Source: Camellia lanceoleosa (lineage: Eukaryota > Streptophyta > Magnoliopsida > Ericales > Theaceae). From it: a stretch of DNA of 64,000 nucleotides. The translations under genes and the position numbers were made by a program. The notes under the pieces are model-generated. The model was given only the letters and a program-made list of their open reading frames with translations. It was not told where the DNA came from and did not search any database. Positions 22,801 through 36,400 of this stretch are shown here, in pieces; positions within the stretch are counted from its first letter, which is position 1, and each line of letters begins with the position of its first letter. Location of the stretch: positions 153,022,246 to 153,086,245 of the forward strand of contig CM045763.1 in the NCBI GenBank assembly GCA_025200525.1, in the 5' to 3' direction.

Positions 22801-25800
22801 CCTAATCGAAGCCTTACCTAAGATCAAAAAACGAAATCGTCTCTTCCTCTTCCTCTGCGAGACTGCGACTGCGACTTCGACTTCGATTAGGGTTCGCTGG
22901 TTCGATTCGCAGGCTCTACTTCGATCAACTTCGCAGGTTTCAACTTCGATCAGCTCTGTTCTTCCTTCGCAGGTTCGACTCGACTCCTTCGTCTTCGCAG
23001 GTTCTACTTGGCTTGGATTATTTTTATTTTTTCTTTTATTTTTTTTTCAACTATTTTGATTCGGTTATTTATTTAATTTTTTTTTTCAGCTTTTATTTTT
23101 TTATTTTTTTCTTTCTTTTATTTTTTTTTCAATAATTTGAATTGAGTCTGAAAATAAATAAATAAATAAATTAAATTAATTAATATTTAAGTTGAGTCTG
23201 AAAATATTTGAGTAGTTGAGTCTGAAAATATTTTTTTTTTCAATTTTTCAATTATAAATAAATAAATTAATTGATTAATTAATTCATAAATAAATAAATT
23301 AAATTAATTGATTAATTAATTCATAAATAAATAAATTAATTGATTATGATAAATTAATTAATTTATAAATAAATAAATTAATTAATTGATTATGATAAAT
23401 AAATAAATAATTAATTAATGTGTGGTGTATGTTAATTTCAGTCCCTGTGTATACCAAGGTGCATATATGATCTGTTATCCTAAGTTAATATTTGAGTCTG
23501 TTTCTCTAAAATATACTAAAATTAATTTTTTATTCGAATTCTCTACTTCTATGATTTAGATGGCATCTGAAAGTACAAGAAAAGATCTGCATGGAAATAT
23601 GCACATCGTTAGATCCTAAGAACCCAAATCAATTTAAGTGCAATTTTTGTGGTAAAGTATCTAATGGAGGGTTTATAGAGTCAAACAACATCTTGTTGGA
23701 GGTTCAAGGAATGTCACAGGTTTGTCAAAAATGTCCACCGATGTAAGGGAAGAGATAAAAGAGTATATGGGAAACAAGAAAACACAGAAAGATCAAATGA
23801 ACTTGTTGCCTCATTTTGATGAGATGAACAATGATTTTGAAGAGGATGAAGATGACATTGCTTATGAGATTCAGACCTTGTGGATCAAGTGGTAAATCAT
23901 TGTCAAGCAAACAAAATAGTTCTTCTGTTGGATCAAAAGGTCAAGACGAAGGGGCCCATGGATGTATTCTACACACCAATCTCGATTTTGTCGTGCAAAA
24001 TAGAAAAGGAAAACAGACAACAATTGATCATAATGATCTTTATAAGAAAGAATTAAGAGACCGAAAGCGTTATAAGAATCACAAGGTGGATGTATGATGC
24101 AGTATAGCTTTTAATGCGATTAGTTATGATAGCTTTGGACCAATGGTTGAAGCAATTGGGCAAGATGGTCTGTATGAAACCTCCCGTTTCCATGAAGTGC
24201 GGTTCCATATCAGAAAAAAGAGTTGAATCATACAAATGAGTTGATGAGGACTCATAAAGAGGAATGGGTGAAATATGGGTGTTCTTTGATGTCAGATGGA
24301 TGGACTTCGCAGAATGGAAGGACTTTGATTAATTTTTTAGTCAATTGTCCTAGAGGAACTATGTTTGCTGAGTCCATCGATGCTTCAAGCTATTCAAAGG
24401 ATGGGCAAAAACTCTTCGAACTACTTGATAAGTTTGTGGATGATGTTGGAGAAGTTAATGTAGTCCAAATTATCACAGATAGTGCCTCAGCTAATGTGTT
24501 GGCTGGTAATAATCTTTTGTCTTCTTGATTCTATATGTACTTACTAGCTAGCTAGTTAGTTAGTTTAGTTGTTATTAAATAATCTTCTGTGTTTTGCTTC
24601 TATAATTTTAATAGGTAAGTTTTTGGAGGCAAAGAGACCACACCTTTTTTGGACACCATGTGCGGCTCACTGCTTGGATTTGATACTGGAAGATATTTTC
24701 AAATTGCCACATATGAAGAAGACATTTGACAGGGCTATTAAGGTACACGGTTATATTTATAACCGGCCAGGTGTGTTGAATATGATGAGGATGTTTACAC
24801 AGTTAAAGAATTTGGTCAAGCCTGCAAAGACAAGATTTGCAACAGCCTTTCTCACTCTATCTAGGATTCATCAACAAAAAAACAACTTGAGAAAGATGTT
24901 CACTTCGGAGGAATGGACAAGCTCCAAATGGGCAAAGGAGCCAAAGGGTAAACAAGCAACACAGATTATGTTGATGCCATCATTTTGGAATTTGGCTGTC
25001 TATGCTCTTAAGGTCTCAGGTCCACTTGTGCATGTGCTTAGGTTGGTTGATTCTGAGAAAAAACCTGCCATGGGATACATTTATGAGGCTATGGATAGGG
25101 CTAAAGAAAGTATTGCAAAGTCATTTAATGAAAAAGAAGAAAAATACAAGAACATCTTTGAATCATTGACAATAGGTGGAATATCCAATTGCATCAACCT
25201 CTTCATGCAGCTGACCATTTTTTGAATCCGGAGTTCTTCTATTCTAATCCAAGTATTGAGCATGATCCTGAAATCATGACAGGGTTGTATAAGTGTGTGT
25301 CAAGGTTGGTTCCAAGCACTGACATTCAAGATAAAATCACTCAAGAAATGAGTATTTATACAAAATCTGAAGGTCTCTTTGGGATGCCACTAGCAATTAG
25401 GCAGAGAATGAAAAGGGCACCAGGTAATCCATTTTACACCATTAACTTTTTCATGCCTCTAGATTAAATCAAAAGTTTCTAGTGTTGTGCTAAAATTAGT
25501 TGCAATTCACAGCTGATTGGTGGTCTGCATATGGTTCTTCAAATTTCAAATTTGCAAAAGTTTGCCATAAAAGTTCTTAGCTTAACTCAGTAGTGCATCT
25601 GGTTGTGAAAGAAATTGGAGTGTATTTGAGCATGTGAGCATCTACCTCAAGTTTGGTGAATTCCTTTTTTTCCCCTTCTCATATGGTAAATTTTAATACA
25701 TTCTCTTTTCTTGTAGCTCCACAACAAAAAAAGAAATAGGTTGGAACAACAACGTCTCAATGATTTGGTATTTATTAAGTACAATAGACAATTGAGACGT

Positions 25801-28800
25801 CGATATGATATGCGTGACACACTTGATCCCATCACTTTAACAAATATTGATGAAAGCAATGAGTGGTTGGTTGGAAGGATGGATGGAGAAGAGGATGAAG
25901 ACAACGATAATGTGTTTGATGATGAAAGTTTGACATGGGGTGATGTTGCTAGAGCTTCTGGTGTTCGGGAAAGAAATAAGCGAACTAGATCAACAACTTC
26001 AAAGACACCATCATCGTCGAGGGCAAGGTCAAGGGGTTCTAGATCATCAAATGCATGTCAATTGATAGATGAGGAAGAGGCAGACTCAGAGGAGATAGAA
26101 GAGGAAGATGTAGAAGGATACAAATCCAATGATGAAGAAGAAGATTATGAATTGCGTGTTGTTGATATTGAGGATGATGATGATTGTTAGATCCTCATTG
26201 GATAAATGGAAGCAAAGACTATGTTTTGTTGGTTTAATTTGTTGATGTTTTGAAATGTATGCTTAAACTTTTGAAATATTGTTATTAGTTGACTTTTAGA
26301 TCATGGATATTCGCGTTTTATGTTTTGAAATGCATGCTTATACTCATTTGTCTATGTTAAAATAGCGATGTTTGTTGGTATTTATTTTTTTAAATGTTCA
26401 ATATTGCATTTTGTTTATGTTATACCACTTAGTTATTTGCTTATATGTCTCATATTAAAGTATATTATTTTAACTTGTCGTGGTGCGCTTTACTTCGATA
26501 AAGCCTGCGCCTCGCCTTGCGCCTTGCGCCTAAGGCCCCAAGAGACCTTGGCGCCTTGGTGCGCTTATCGCTTTTAATAACACTGTGCCAAGCTGAGTTG
26601 GCTTGACCCCTTTAAGAGGTCCTTCTCCATCCATGAGCAAGTAATTTCCTATGTATTGGAGACTTGGGTTCACCATACCTCTACTATTGTCATTCTCTTT
26701 TTCTCTCTCTGTCTCTTTCTTGAAGGTTGATTTAGCTATTATTTAGTTGACTTATGGTGGTCTAGTGCCAATTCATTGCCTACCTTACTTTCCATAAGGT
26801 TCCTTTAATTAGCTTTACTCACCTTTGGCCATCCACACATCTACATTGGGATTTGCTTTGAGGGGATGGTTGGTGTGAGATTAGGGAACACAATGGACGG
26901 AAAATTGTAAAATTTTGATGATTGTGAATCATATTGTTAAAATTTGGTAAGGAGTGGCTAGAGTGGTGCACTTTTTGGATAACTGTAGCTGGTAAAACCA
27001 AAAAAATAATGTGATTGAAATTATATGAGGGATTGCATGTGATTCTCCTAGAAAGCTCAACAATGTTTTAAAGCTACAATTCTGCTTGTTTTTGTTTTCT
27101 ACATTATCATGTATGCAATGTAATTTAAAATTAAAAAATAAAAAATAAATTAAAGGAAAAAGAAAAGAGAAGGAGTTCCAGAGTGAATATGTTTTTTGTT
27201 GGTACATTGTACAATGGTCTACTTTCTAATGAATTTTAAGAATTTAACATACCTAATCATCAATTGCATACTTATCTCTTCACAGTTGTCTTTGTTTAAC
27301 TTATTCCTTGTAACTGTTATTGTAGAAGTTGTGCCTTTGCAGCCATTATTTTGAACTTGGTTACTTTGGCAATATTCCTCCTCTATGTTTCATAGACGCA
27401 TAAATGGTTGTGCTTTACATATCGGCATATATACTTGCGCGTTTAAGTCTTGGAGAGAGACATTTTCAGCTGTACTGAACGAGATTAAAGAGCCATAGCA
27501 CTTCATATATATTTAAGTTCTATATTTCATCATTATGAAGCTTGCTGAATTGACTTCCTGTGGGAGTTAGGAGTATAGGCTGTCTTAAAATTTCCATTAC
27601 CAAGGTGGTCAAACCAAATGCCTGATTACGGCGATGGTACACCGTGCCTCAATGCCGTAGTGGTCATGGCATGCATCCCATAGCTTAATTGCTGTGGTTA
27701 TACCACACAACTTACGTTAATTACAACGGTAATTGTAGCCGAGGTTTTAAATAGCAGTTGTTATGTATCGTATCTGCCGATACATAAGGGATTTTCGACT
27801 TTTAATACCATTATTCACTGATATATCAGACCAAGGTTTTAAAAAACGGCCGCAACCGTTACGTAACGCCGTTTTTATGAAATGTTTTACCGGTTCTGGC
27901 CGCTTTGCGGTGTGATTGAGATTCACAGTGTGTCGTGGCAGAAGTGCTATAGCGGGTCGTAACGGTGCCTTAATGTACCATAACGTTCGTTACGCATTGC
28001 GTACGACGGTTCCAAACCTGCTTTTCGAAAAAATACAAAAAAAAGATGAAAATAGGGGAAGAGGGATAGAGAGAAGAGGGAAGATAAAGAGAGAAAATAG
28101 AGGAGCAAGAGATAGAGAGAGAGAGAAAAGAGAAGATGAAGAACATGTTATTAATTTGTTAAAACTATAAGACCTATGCTATTCTATTCAGCTGCTATCA
28201 CTAAACCATTTTGTTTGTGTGTGTCTATCTATATATTGTTTGAAAATAATAATAATAATAAGTGTGGTCATTATCTATTTGGCTTGGTTAAAATATGTAT
28301 ATATATATATATTTAGGCTCTTATTTATTCTCTTACTTTTGTCATTATTTATCTTATATATAATAGTTAGTGATTAATTTTTATAAAATATAAAGTCATT
28401 AATTATTAAAATAAAATGTAAAAAATTCAGTTTATAGTGATTTAAAAATACGAAATATATTAGATCATACTTAAAAATTTACAAAAATTGATCAATATTT
28501 ATTTTTAACCCAATAAATATGATCATGGAAAAAAAATATGCGTATCGGTAAGTTTTTTTCAAATTGTGCAAAAAATAAAAAAATTTACGGTTCCGGTTAC
28601 CGCAACCGTTCTGGCGATCGCAACCGCTTTAGAACCTTGTATCGTATAATACCGTCTTGATATATGACCGTATCATCGATACCATTATTTAAAACCATGG
28701 TTGTACCACACGACTGATTAACCTAGGCCAGAGGCATGGACTAAATAAGTCAAGGCCTTTGGCACACACCATGAGACTCTGGGGTCTTGTGGCTTGGAGG

Positions 28801-31800
28801 CTAGAGGTGGAGGTTTTGTCATAGCGCCAACCTACTGAGTCGGACCGCATTGGGTCAGTCCTACTGAAGAGAGGCTTTGCCACTAAGCTTTATTTGGAAA
28901 GCCTTCAGAATCAAGAGACAATCTTAATTGCCTAACTAACTTCTAATAGCTTAACAAGATCCCTAAGGATATGACAACCATCTTGGACAGTTTGTTTTGG
29001 TTAGATACTCACCTTTTACAGATAAAATGTAAAAGATAGTACTCTCCTACATCACATTAAAATACTTTAAATTTCAGGTCGTCTCCAAGTTCTGTACAAC
29101 GATTCCATCTTTCTTCTTATCATACCCTCTGACGGGTGCCTTTGATATGTTTTGCCATTATTCAGTGAGCCTATTACCATCTGGTCATCCCACTCCTCAG
29201 ACAATTGATGATAATAATATGTTTCAAAAGTATACTGGAAGCATGGGATGTGATTGCAATGACATGGTCTAGTAATTCATATTTACGATTTTATATAACA
29301 TGTGGTATTGTCTTTCCACTATCCTTTTCTTGGTTTTGAATATGTTAGTGAATTTTTCATTTCATTTAAGTGAATGATTATTGACTCATTGTACTGAGAT
29401 ATTTACCTGGGTGAACATTAATCATTTAGAAGATTGGGAATTCTTTCCTGAACCAGTTGATGTATGGACGCAGGTTGCATTTTCTCCTAGAGATCCACAA
29501 CCAATGCAACTTTCACAGATTATCAAACTGGCTGGAGTGACTTACAATCTGTATACGAAAAGCATACCTTACTTTGGTCAGGTGTCTCTTTTTTTATTAT
29601 TTTGGCATTATAATTCTTATGACATTGGTGTTTAACTTTCTCATGTTTTCTTGACTTTATTATACCATTGTATGTTGGTTTATTTTTTGCATAGACACTT
29701 TGCTTTAATCTTTTCTTTGGTGTTTTTGGTGTGGGTTGGAAGGTAACCTGAGAAATCTGTTTCAGTTTGAAGATGTCTTGTACTTGGGTTTACACTGTAG
29801 GTTAACAAAGTCAATGTTACTTGCAAGAACTTCTTTCTTAAGGCACACCTAATAGATTATATAGTTCCTTTTATTTTTATTATTTTTGAAGAACATGTTG
29901 CAATGTCCCCTGAGAACTGTTCTGAAAGCATATTTTAATGTTTGAGCAGATTCCTATAATTCTTGTATAACTGCTGCCAACCTTAAAACATTTCTGACCG
30001 CCAAAAAAGAAAAATGAAGATACATGAGTTGAAAGTGGATGAGGAGAGAGAACATCAACCTCAAAACACCTGACCATCATGGACCCATTTACTAGATGGG
30101 GTGGCAAAAATGACTCCTGCAAATAAAGTAGTGGGGGTGGTAGGGAGAGGGGGAGGTTCGGTAGTTTTAAGTTATGAAAAGTTCAAAATTTATAAAACTC
30201 TCATAAAGTTGTGTTATTATTTGAAAGTATAGAAATGTATTGTGAGTTGTTTAGTTAAATCACATACTAATTGGTAATACTTATCCAAAAAAAAAAAAAA
30301 AAAACGTAATGGTAACTGTGCACAGGATCATATGGGAAGGAAGTTGAAAGCCCGAATGGCAAATGCTGAACAACTTTTGACATTAGATTTAATTATAATT
30401 GTGCAGGCTTTGATTACATGAGGCCATTTACTATGATTATGTTAACTCGTAAATTTTTTTTGGAAAAGTTTGCCATCATTTGAGAAGTTTCTTTTTACTA
30501 CTTAATTCTTTTTAAGTAATAATTTGTTATTCATCCCTAACAATGTCCTGTCGGCACAGCATTATTTATTTGGAAAATTTTGAGGAAAAAAATTGGTTGG
30601 AACACATATTGTTTTGTGGAATAGGAATACGAATATAATAGGCCATGCTCTATGAAGGACGGTTGGAACATGCATAGTTCTACATTGTTTCCGTATTTGT
30701 CTAGAGATGTCACTTTCTTTGAGTCTATTCCTTGTTACTCTAAGGCTCTTTCACATGATCTTACTCTTCTTGTTCCTAGTCTCATTTTTCCCAAGTAGTT
30801 GTTTTTGCTTAGTTGTTCATCAATCATGACACATTTGTTCTTTTTGAGAAATGTTTTCCCTTTTCTTCTTATGTATATATGGCTCATAATCAGAATCAAA
30901 CTATATGTCATGTGTGACTTGAGCAAACACCAAGGGCCTCTGCCCTTCACATCCCTTGGATAGAGAGAGGGTGCTAGGGAGGGCATAAAAACAGAAATAG
31001 CACTTTATGTTAACATGCATATATGGCTCATGATTTTCATTGGGTATTCTTATGAAGGTCAACTGCATCAAAGGGTAAATGGCTGACATTGAACTTGGTA
31101 AATAAATTGGTTGAATAATTGAAAAATCCCCATATGATAGAAGTAGAACAACTCTTTATATCTATTTGCTTGAGGTATATTTTGTAATTTTATTTTTTGT
31201 AAGATTTTTCATTTGTGATGTATCTAGTAGTAGGCTATTACTTCTGATCATTATTCTAAATATAAGTTGTGCAGTCTATAAGATGACAAAGACAAAGGAA
31301 AACAGAAGAAAGTAAACTTTCTAAATTTGTAAAATAGTGGATGGCAATTGCAGACAATGAATTCACATTCTATCCGTCCTTTCTTTTTCAAGGAATTGAT
31401 TGTTACTTAATTTTTTTAATTTATTTTTTATTTTATATTTTTACAAGAAGTAAAAGGGGAGGACTCTGACCTTTGTTCTTCTACAGGATGCAATATGGGA
31501 ATCACTTTGTGATCTACACAACTCAAAAGACTTGTTAACTTGTAAGTTTTGTAGTTTGAGTATTTCCTTCTATTTTCCTGTGGGATAAAATTTGATTAGT
31601 TTGTACTTGCAAACTATCAACATATAGCTGTTAGATACATAGGAGGTTGACTTCTAATTGCTTATAGAAAAATTCTTTGGTTCTTTGTTCTTACATTGCT
31701 CTCATGACTTTGTTTTGATATGACACCTTCCATGTCTAGTGTGATCAACATATGTCTGTTGACTTTTCCTTGTAACATACATGCTCCTATGCTGTATTTA

Positions 31801-33450
31801 CCTATAACAACTTTCCTTTTTGAACAATAGGTGTTCCTCTCCCACAATTATAAACTAATTCCATCACAAAATTTATTGCAATAGAATTACTTATAAAAAA
31901 ACTAATTCTATATATTTGTTGCCCATACATCTCCAAGAATCCAAATCATCATATAATTTAAAAATAAATCGTTTAGTTTTGGAAATGAAAGACACCTCTA
32001 GGATTATTGACGACATGCTGATACTAAAAAATCATATAATTTAAGTAAGCATTGATATGGAGATAGGATATAAACATCATACAATATCGACATATTGATT
32101 CGGCAAATCCTAAAAAATGTTAGATAGTGCAATGTGGATATAATTCTTATACATTGATCAATTTATAAAACAGGCTTAACAGCAACTATGAGCTTGAAAA
32201 GGTGAAATTGATTATTATATTATGTATACTTTCATCATTTCCAATTCTCTTTGCTATCTAAGTAGTTATTTTGTACACACATTTAACCTCATTTCTGCAA
32301 TTTCTTGAGCAATTATTGCTTTGTTGACTGGCTTCATTGTCAGCTTACCTAATTTTTGTTTGACTACCACATTTGTCGTAGGCGTAATGCAGGCAATAGG
32401 TGGTTTGGCTTGGTTGAGCAATGCAATGCTAAGAAAAATGTTTCTACTGCAATGAGTAATTTGTTTGGAAAGAAAAATGAAGTGGAAAGTACAGCTTTGA
32501 TTCATTATGGTCATAAAAAGATAACTCTTTTTTTTTTGGCAACAAAATAAATTTTATGGTCATGAAGATAACATTGTTTGATTTTAAACAAACTTCTCAT
32601 AGCATTGCTTTTGTGAGTTGTGACCCAATTTATACACGTTTCAATTGTAGTGAACAACATTCCCATGATTATTTTATGTTATCCAGTCATTTATCTTGTT
32701 ACAGTGACCTTTAGCCTAATTTTGCAGTTTCAAGTTCCAGAGAGGATATTGCAAGTAATCCTTGCATTCCTAGAGGGTATGACTTTGCATCAAATGCAAG
32801 TGATGCAAAACTTTTGAGATCTTATGCGGTGGGAAACTTTTCTGCATGCAAATCTGAAATGATGGCATTGTTGAGGAGACGAGGTAAGCTGGCTGTCTAG
32901 TCTGTTAGTATAAACACAGTACCATAGCAATTCTAGGATTTAATTTTCTAATTGATCATATTATTTTGATAATAGCTGTAAGAAATAAATGCCATTCCTT
33001 TCTTGAAACATGGGTAGCACACACAGGAACTCTCTTAAACAAGTGACCATTTTTAGTATAAATGAAAGAGGATTACCCTGTACATGCTCGAACTCTTATG
33101 ATAATTGGCATTTTTATGAATTAGAAACAGACAGCAGAGAAATAAGTAAGTGTTACCTAGATCTTTGTTTTTTTTTCAATCTCACAGTTGAAAGAGGGAC
33201 ATTTATAGAGCCAATAACCTGTCAGACTTTTGTTTTTCTCAGTGACTACATAAAATATAGTGCTAACAGCTTCAGTTATTTTCATTGTTAGTCTAAGCAT
33301 GAGCCAGGGTTAAACCATGATGATTTGTTTGGCTTCTCATACTGCCAAGCAACGGTAATTGGCCATCTTTTTTTTTAAATAAACATGGAAAACAAACAAG
33401 GCCTAATATTTACATGATAGTTTTTTTCCCCTTTTTCTAGGAATGAATTG

Positions 33451-33486
<36 letters not shown>

Positions 33487-36400
33487 GAATCACTATTGTT
33501 ACGCATGTATGAATGAGAGCTCCATTGAGTCCAGAAAAAATAGTCTCTTTGAATCTTCAGTTGCACCTCAACTTTGAAGCTCGCAGAGTTGATGATATTA
33601 TTCTTTGATCCTTCAAAATATCCAAGAATTATTAGTAGGTTTTGTTATACTTGGATTCTTGAATATAGGCATCTGCTATAGCTTGCCATGAGTGATGCAA
33701 GATGAAAAACTTCTTTGTTCTGCTTGATTGCTGTTCCAAGTATAATTATTTAACTTATGTTCTAATTAAGGGAATAATAAATAAAAAAAAAACCAGAAAG
33801 GTAGATTGGAAAAGTTCCCTATACCATGAAATGTTTTATGGTAGAAATTACCATTATACTTATTCATGTTTGCTCACTACGAGTGTGACACATGATGATA
33901 GCCTAGAGTTTTTGTATTCTACTGTTTATTGTGACGGAAAAGTGGTGGGTTAATAGATTAAACAAGGGAAATAAGGTTAGGGTTTGTAAAATAATTGATT
34001 CCAAGCAATAGGTTAATATTATGGTGATCTATGAAGCACATACACTCCAAATTAGTCCTAACCATGTTCGACATGTGTCCGACACCTATAAGCCTCAGAC
34101 ACACCAGGATACATGTTAAACACTCCACATGGCATGCCTATTTTTATTATTAATTTTCGTTTTGGATGGAGACACATCACAGACACACCCTAGGACACAT
34201 TTGACTTGTGATTATTTGTTTTTACGTATGATCTATTTATCATTATATTAAATGCTTTTGATGTTTGTGAGGTAATGGTTTATGATTGAAAAATAGTTTT
34301 TTTTAACGTTGAATGATGTTTAAATTATAGATCAGGTTCTTTATCCAAAAAAAAAAAAAATGTCATAGATCGAGTTGTTTTTACATGTTGAATTGGTTGG
34401 TTTTTCATTAGTTTTAGATGTCTATCAATGTAATATTCATATACATAGCAAATAAAAACATGGAGCTCGGGCCGTATATCCTCTTTTTGGACTTACAAGG
34501 CAATACGTTCAGAGACTTTTTGTTTGGGTCCAAAAGGATAATATCACGTCAAAAGACCATGACATATATTTAGATACTATTGTTTTCTTCATCATCATTC
34601 ACTGCAAATTATTCTCAGTGATGGTTTCATCTCATGTGCAGATATATGCTTGCATCCACCTTGTGAAAGAGTATCATCTTCCCTTGTTGAGTTGCAGAGC
34701 CGGCTTGTTCCTCCAGATAAATTCTTCTTTATTTCTGAGGTTTGTTATCAGTGACATACATTGGAAGACAGCAGTATATGTTCTTATTCATATTATAATT
34801 TATAAAGTTTACATCTCTCTCTCTCTCTCTCTCTCTCGTGCAAGCTGAACAATGCTTTCTTGAATTTTGGGTGATTTGGATTTGGATTTGGATTATTTCT
34901 ACCTTAGCTAGGGCTGCATCAATAACTTATGATCCCAATTAATGAAATTCATTACTGAAAAATGTGAAATATATTTAGATGACAAATGGTATCCTAAAAA
35001 TAGATTTCAAAGTTGCTAAGTTCCGAGAATGGATCCCTACGGTTTGGAATGGAATCACATGGATTAGCTATTCCTGGAAATCACAAGTGTGGAAATGAAG
35101 CAGCCATTCCTAAACACTGATTCCCACAAACAAAATAAAGCTGAGGTGAACTTGCACAAACTTAACAAATTTAATGACCTTTTTGTAAGTTTTATTATTT
35201 TTGCTTAGCAGAAAAATTTACACAAACATCATTAACTTGGTCCTCTAATGAGCCTTGTAGAATTGAGTAACCTATACCGAGATTCACTAATAAAATGCTT
35301 ATGCTGCCCAAAAATGAATTGCAATAGCGTTCAATTAGGAAACGTAAAATTGCCTGCCAAAACAGTTTTTGGACAGTATCACAAGAATAGACCATATCAT
35401 ACAATGCATCATGTGTCATTTTTGAGTCACCATCCCAATTTTGCACCATTGTCTTCACATGGATTGATTCTCTCTCTCTCTCTCTCCTGTTTTTAGTTTA
35501 CTAAATTTTCTGTTCAATATTGGACAGTTTTTTGGCCTTGCTCCGACGGCTACTTTATCAGAGTTGGAGGCAGCTGGCCATCATTACTGTGAAGATGATT
35601 GGTATCAACTGAAGAGAAAATATCATAGCACTGATGACCTGGATTTGTTGAGATATTGTTTTTCTTCTGCATATGTTGTGGCATTGTTGCATGACAGTTT
35701 TGGTATCCCAATGACTGATAAGAGGTAAAGTCCCCCCCCCCCCCTTTTCTCCTGAATAGTTAGCTTTGTCATCTTGTTTCACATCTTATTCTGATGCATA
35801 TTTGCAAATTTTTTACAGTAAAGGGAAAAAAAAAATGGAGAGAAAAAACCGTATGTTCTTATTCATTAACCACAAAATCTAAATTACTAAAATGGTTTAC
35901 ACTGATAAAATAGAGTGAAACCCTAAAACCTAAAAAAACAAAAATAGTATCAAACTAAATATATAAGAACAAAATACAAATAATACAAAACACACATTCA
36001 CACTCCTCCCCCCTTCAAACTCATGATGCAAGCCCTGTAAGCATCGACAGTTTGTTAGGTAAGAACTGAATTCGGGTAAACGTGTGATTTTGGTGAAGTC
36101 TGCAATTTGTAAGGAGGAAGAGATAAAGGCAAGATTGGTGGTACCTGATTGAAGATGATGAATGAAATTACAATTAATCTTGATGTACTTTGTGCACTTA
36201 TGGAATTGTGGGGGATCTGAATAGCACTCTGATTATCGCAATAAAGACAAGTTGGAGATGAGATGGAGACACCCAAATTTGATAGGAGCCAATGAAGCTA
36301 AACAATCCTAGTTCACGACATTCGACCTCAGCCATAGACTGAGCAACAAGTCTGTTTCTTAGTTTTTCACGAGAGGAGAGTTACCAAGAAGTACACAAAA

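Larger units (their letters stand above)
22516..26585 (+). mobile_element. hAT transposon, 4,070 bp, in apyrase intron 2
   Basis: Inverted ends CAGTGTTATCAAAGGCGCG and (reverse complement) CAGTGTTATTAAAAGCGATA. A perfect 8-bp TSD, TGCCAAGC, lies at 22508-22515 and 26586-26593. The first 170 bp and last 90 bp are GC-rich with repeated GGCGC, AGGCG and CGCCT motifs, typical of subterminal transposase-binding repeats. A complete-length but broken transposase lies inside on the same strand as the host gene. Confidence 0.95.

Noticed and set aside
24506..24614. Frameshift between the two open hAT pieces
   Set aside because: GT and AG borders and rejoining of A-G-K-F-L-E-A show an ordinary intron. 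The true lesions are elsewhere.
27916..28170. 84-aa Arg/Glu-rich ORF
   Set aside because: It spans a GA-rich low-complexity tract inside a non-autonomous hAT-like element.
29040..29280. Possible extra apyrase exon after a TTTCAG
   Set aside because: Translation contains no family sequence, and exon 2 to exon 3 already joins in phase with the expected residues.
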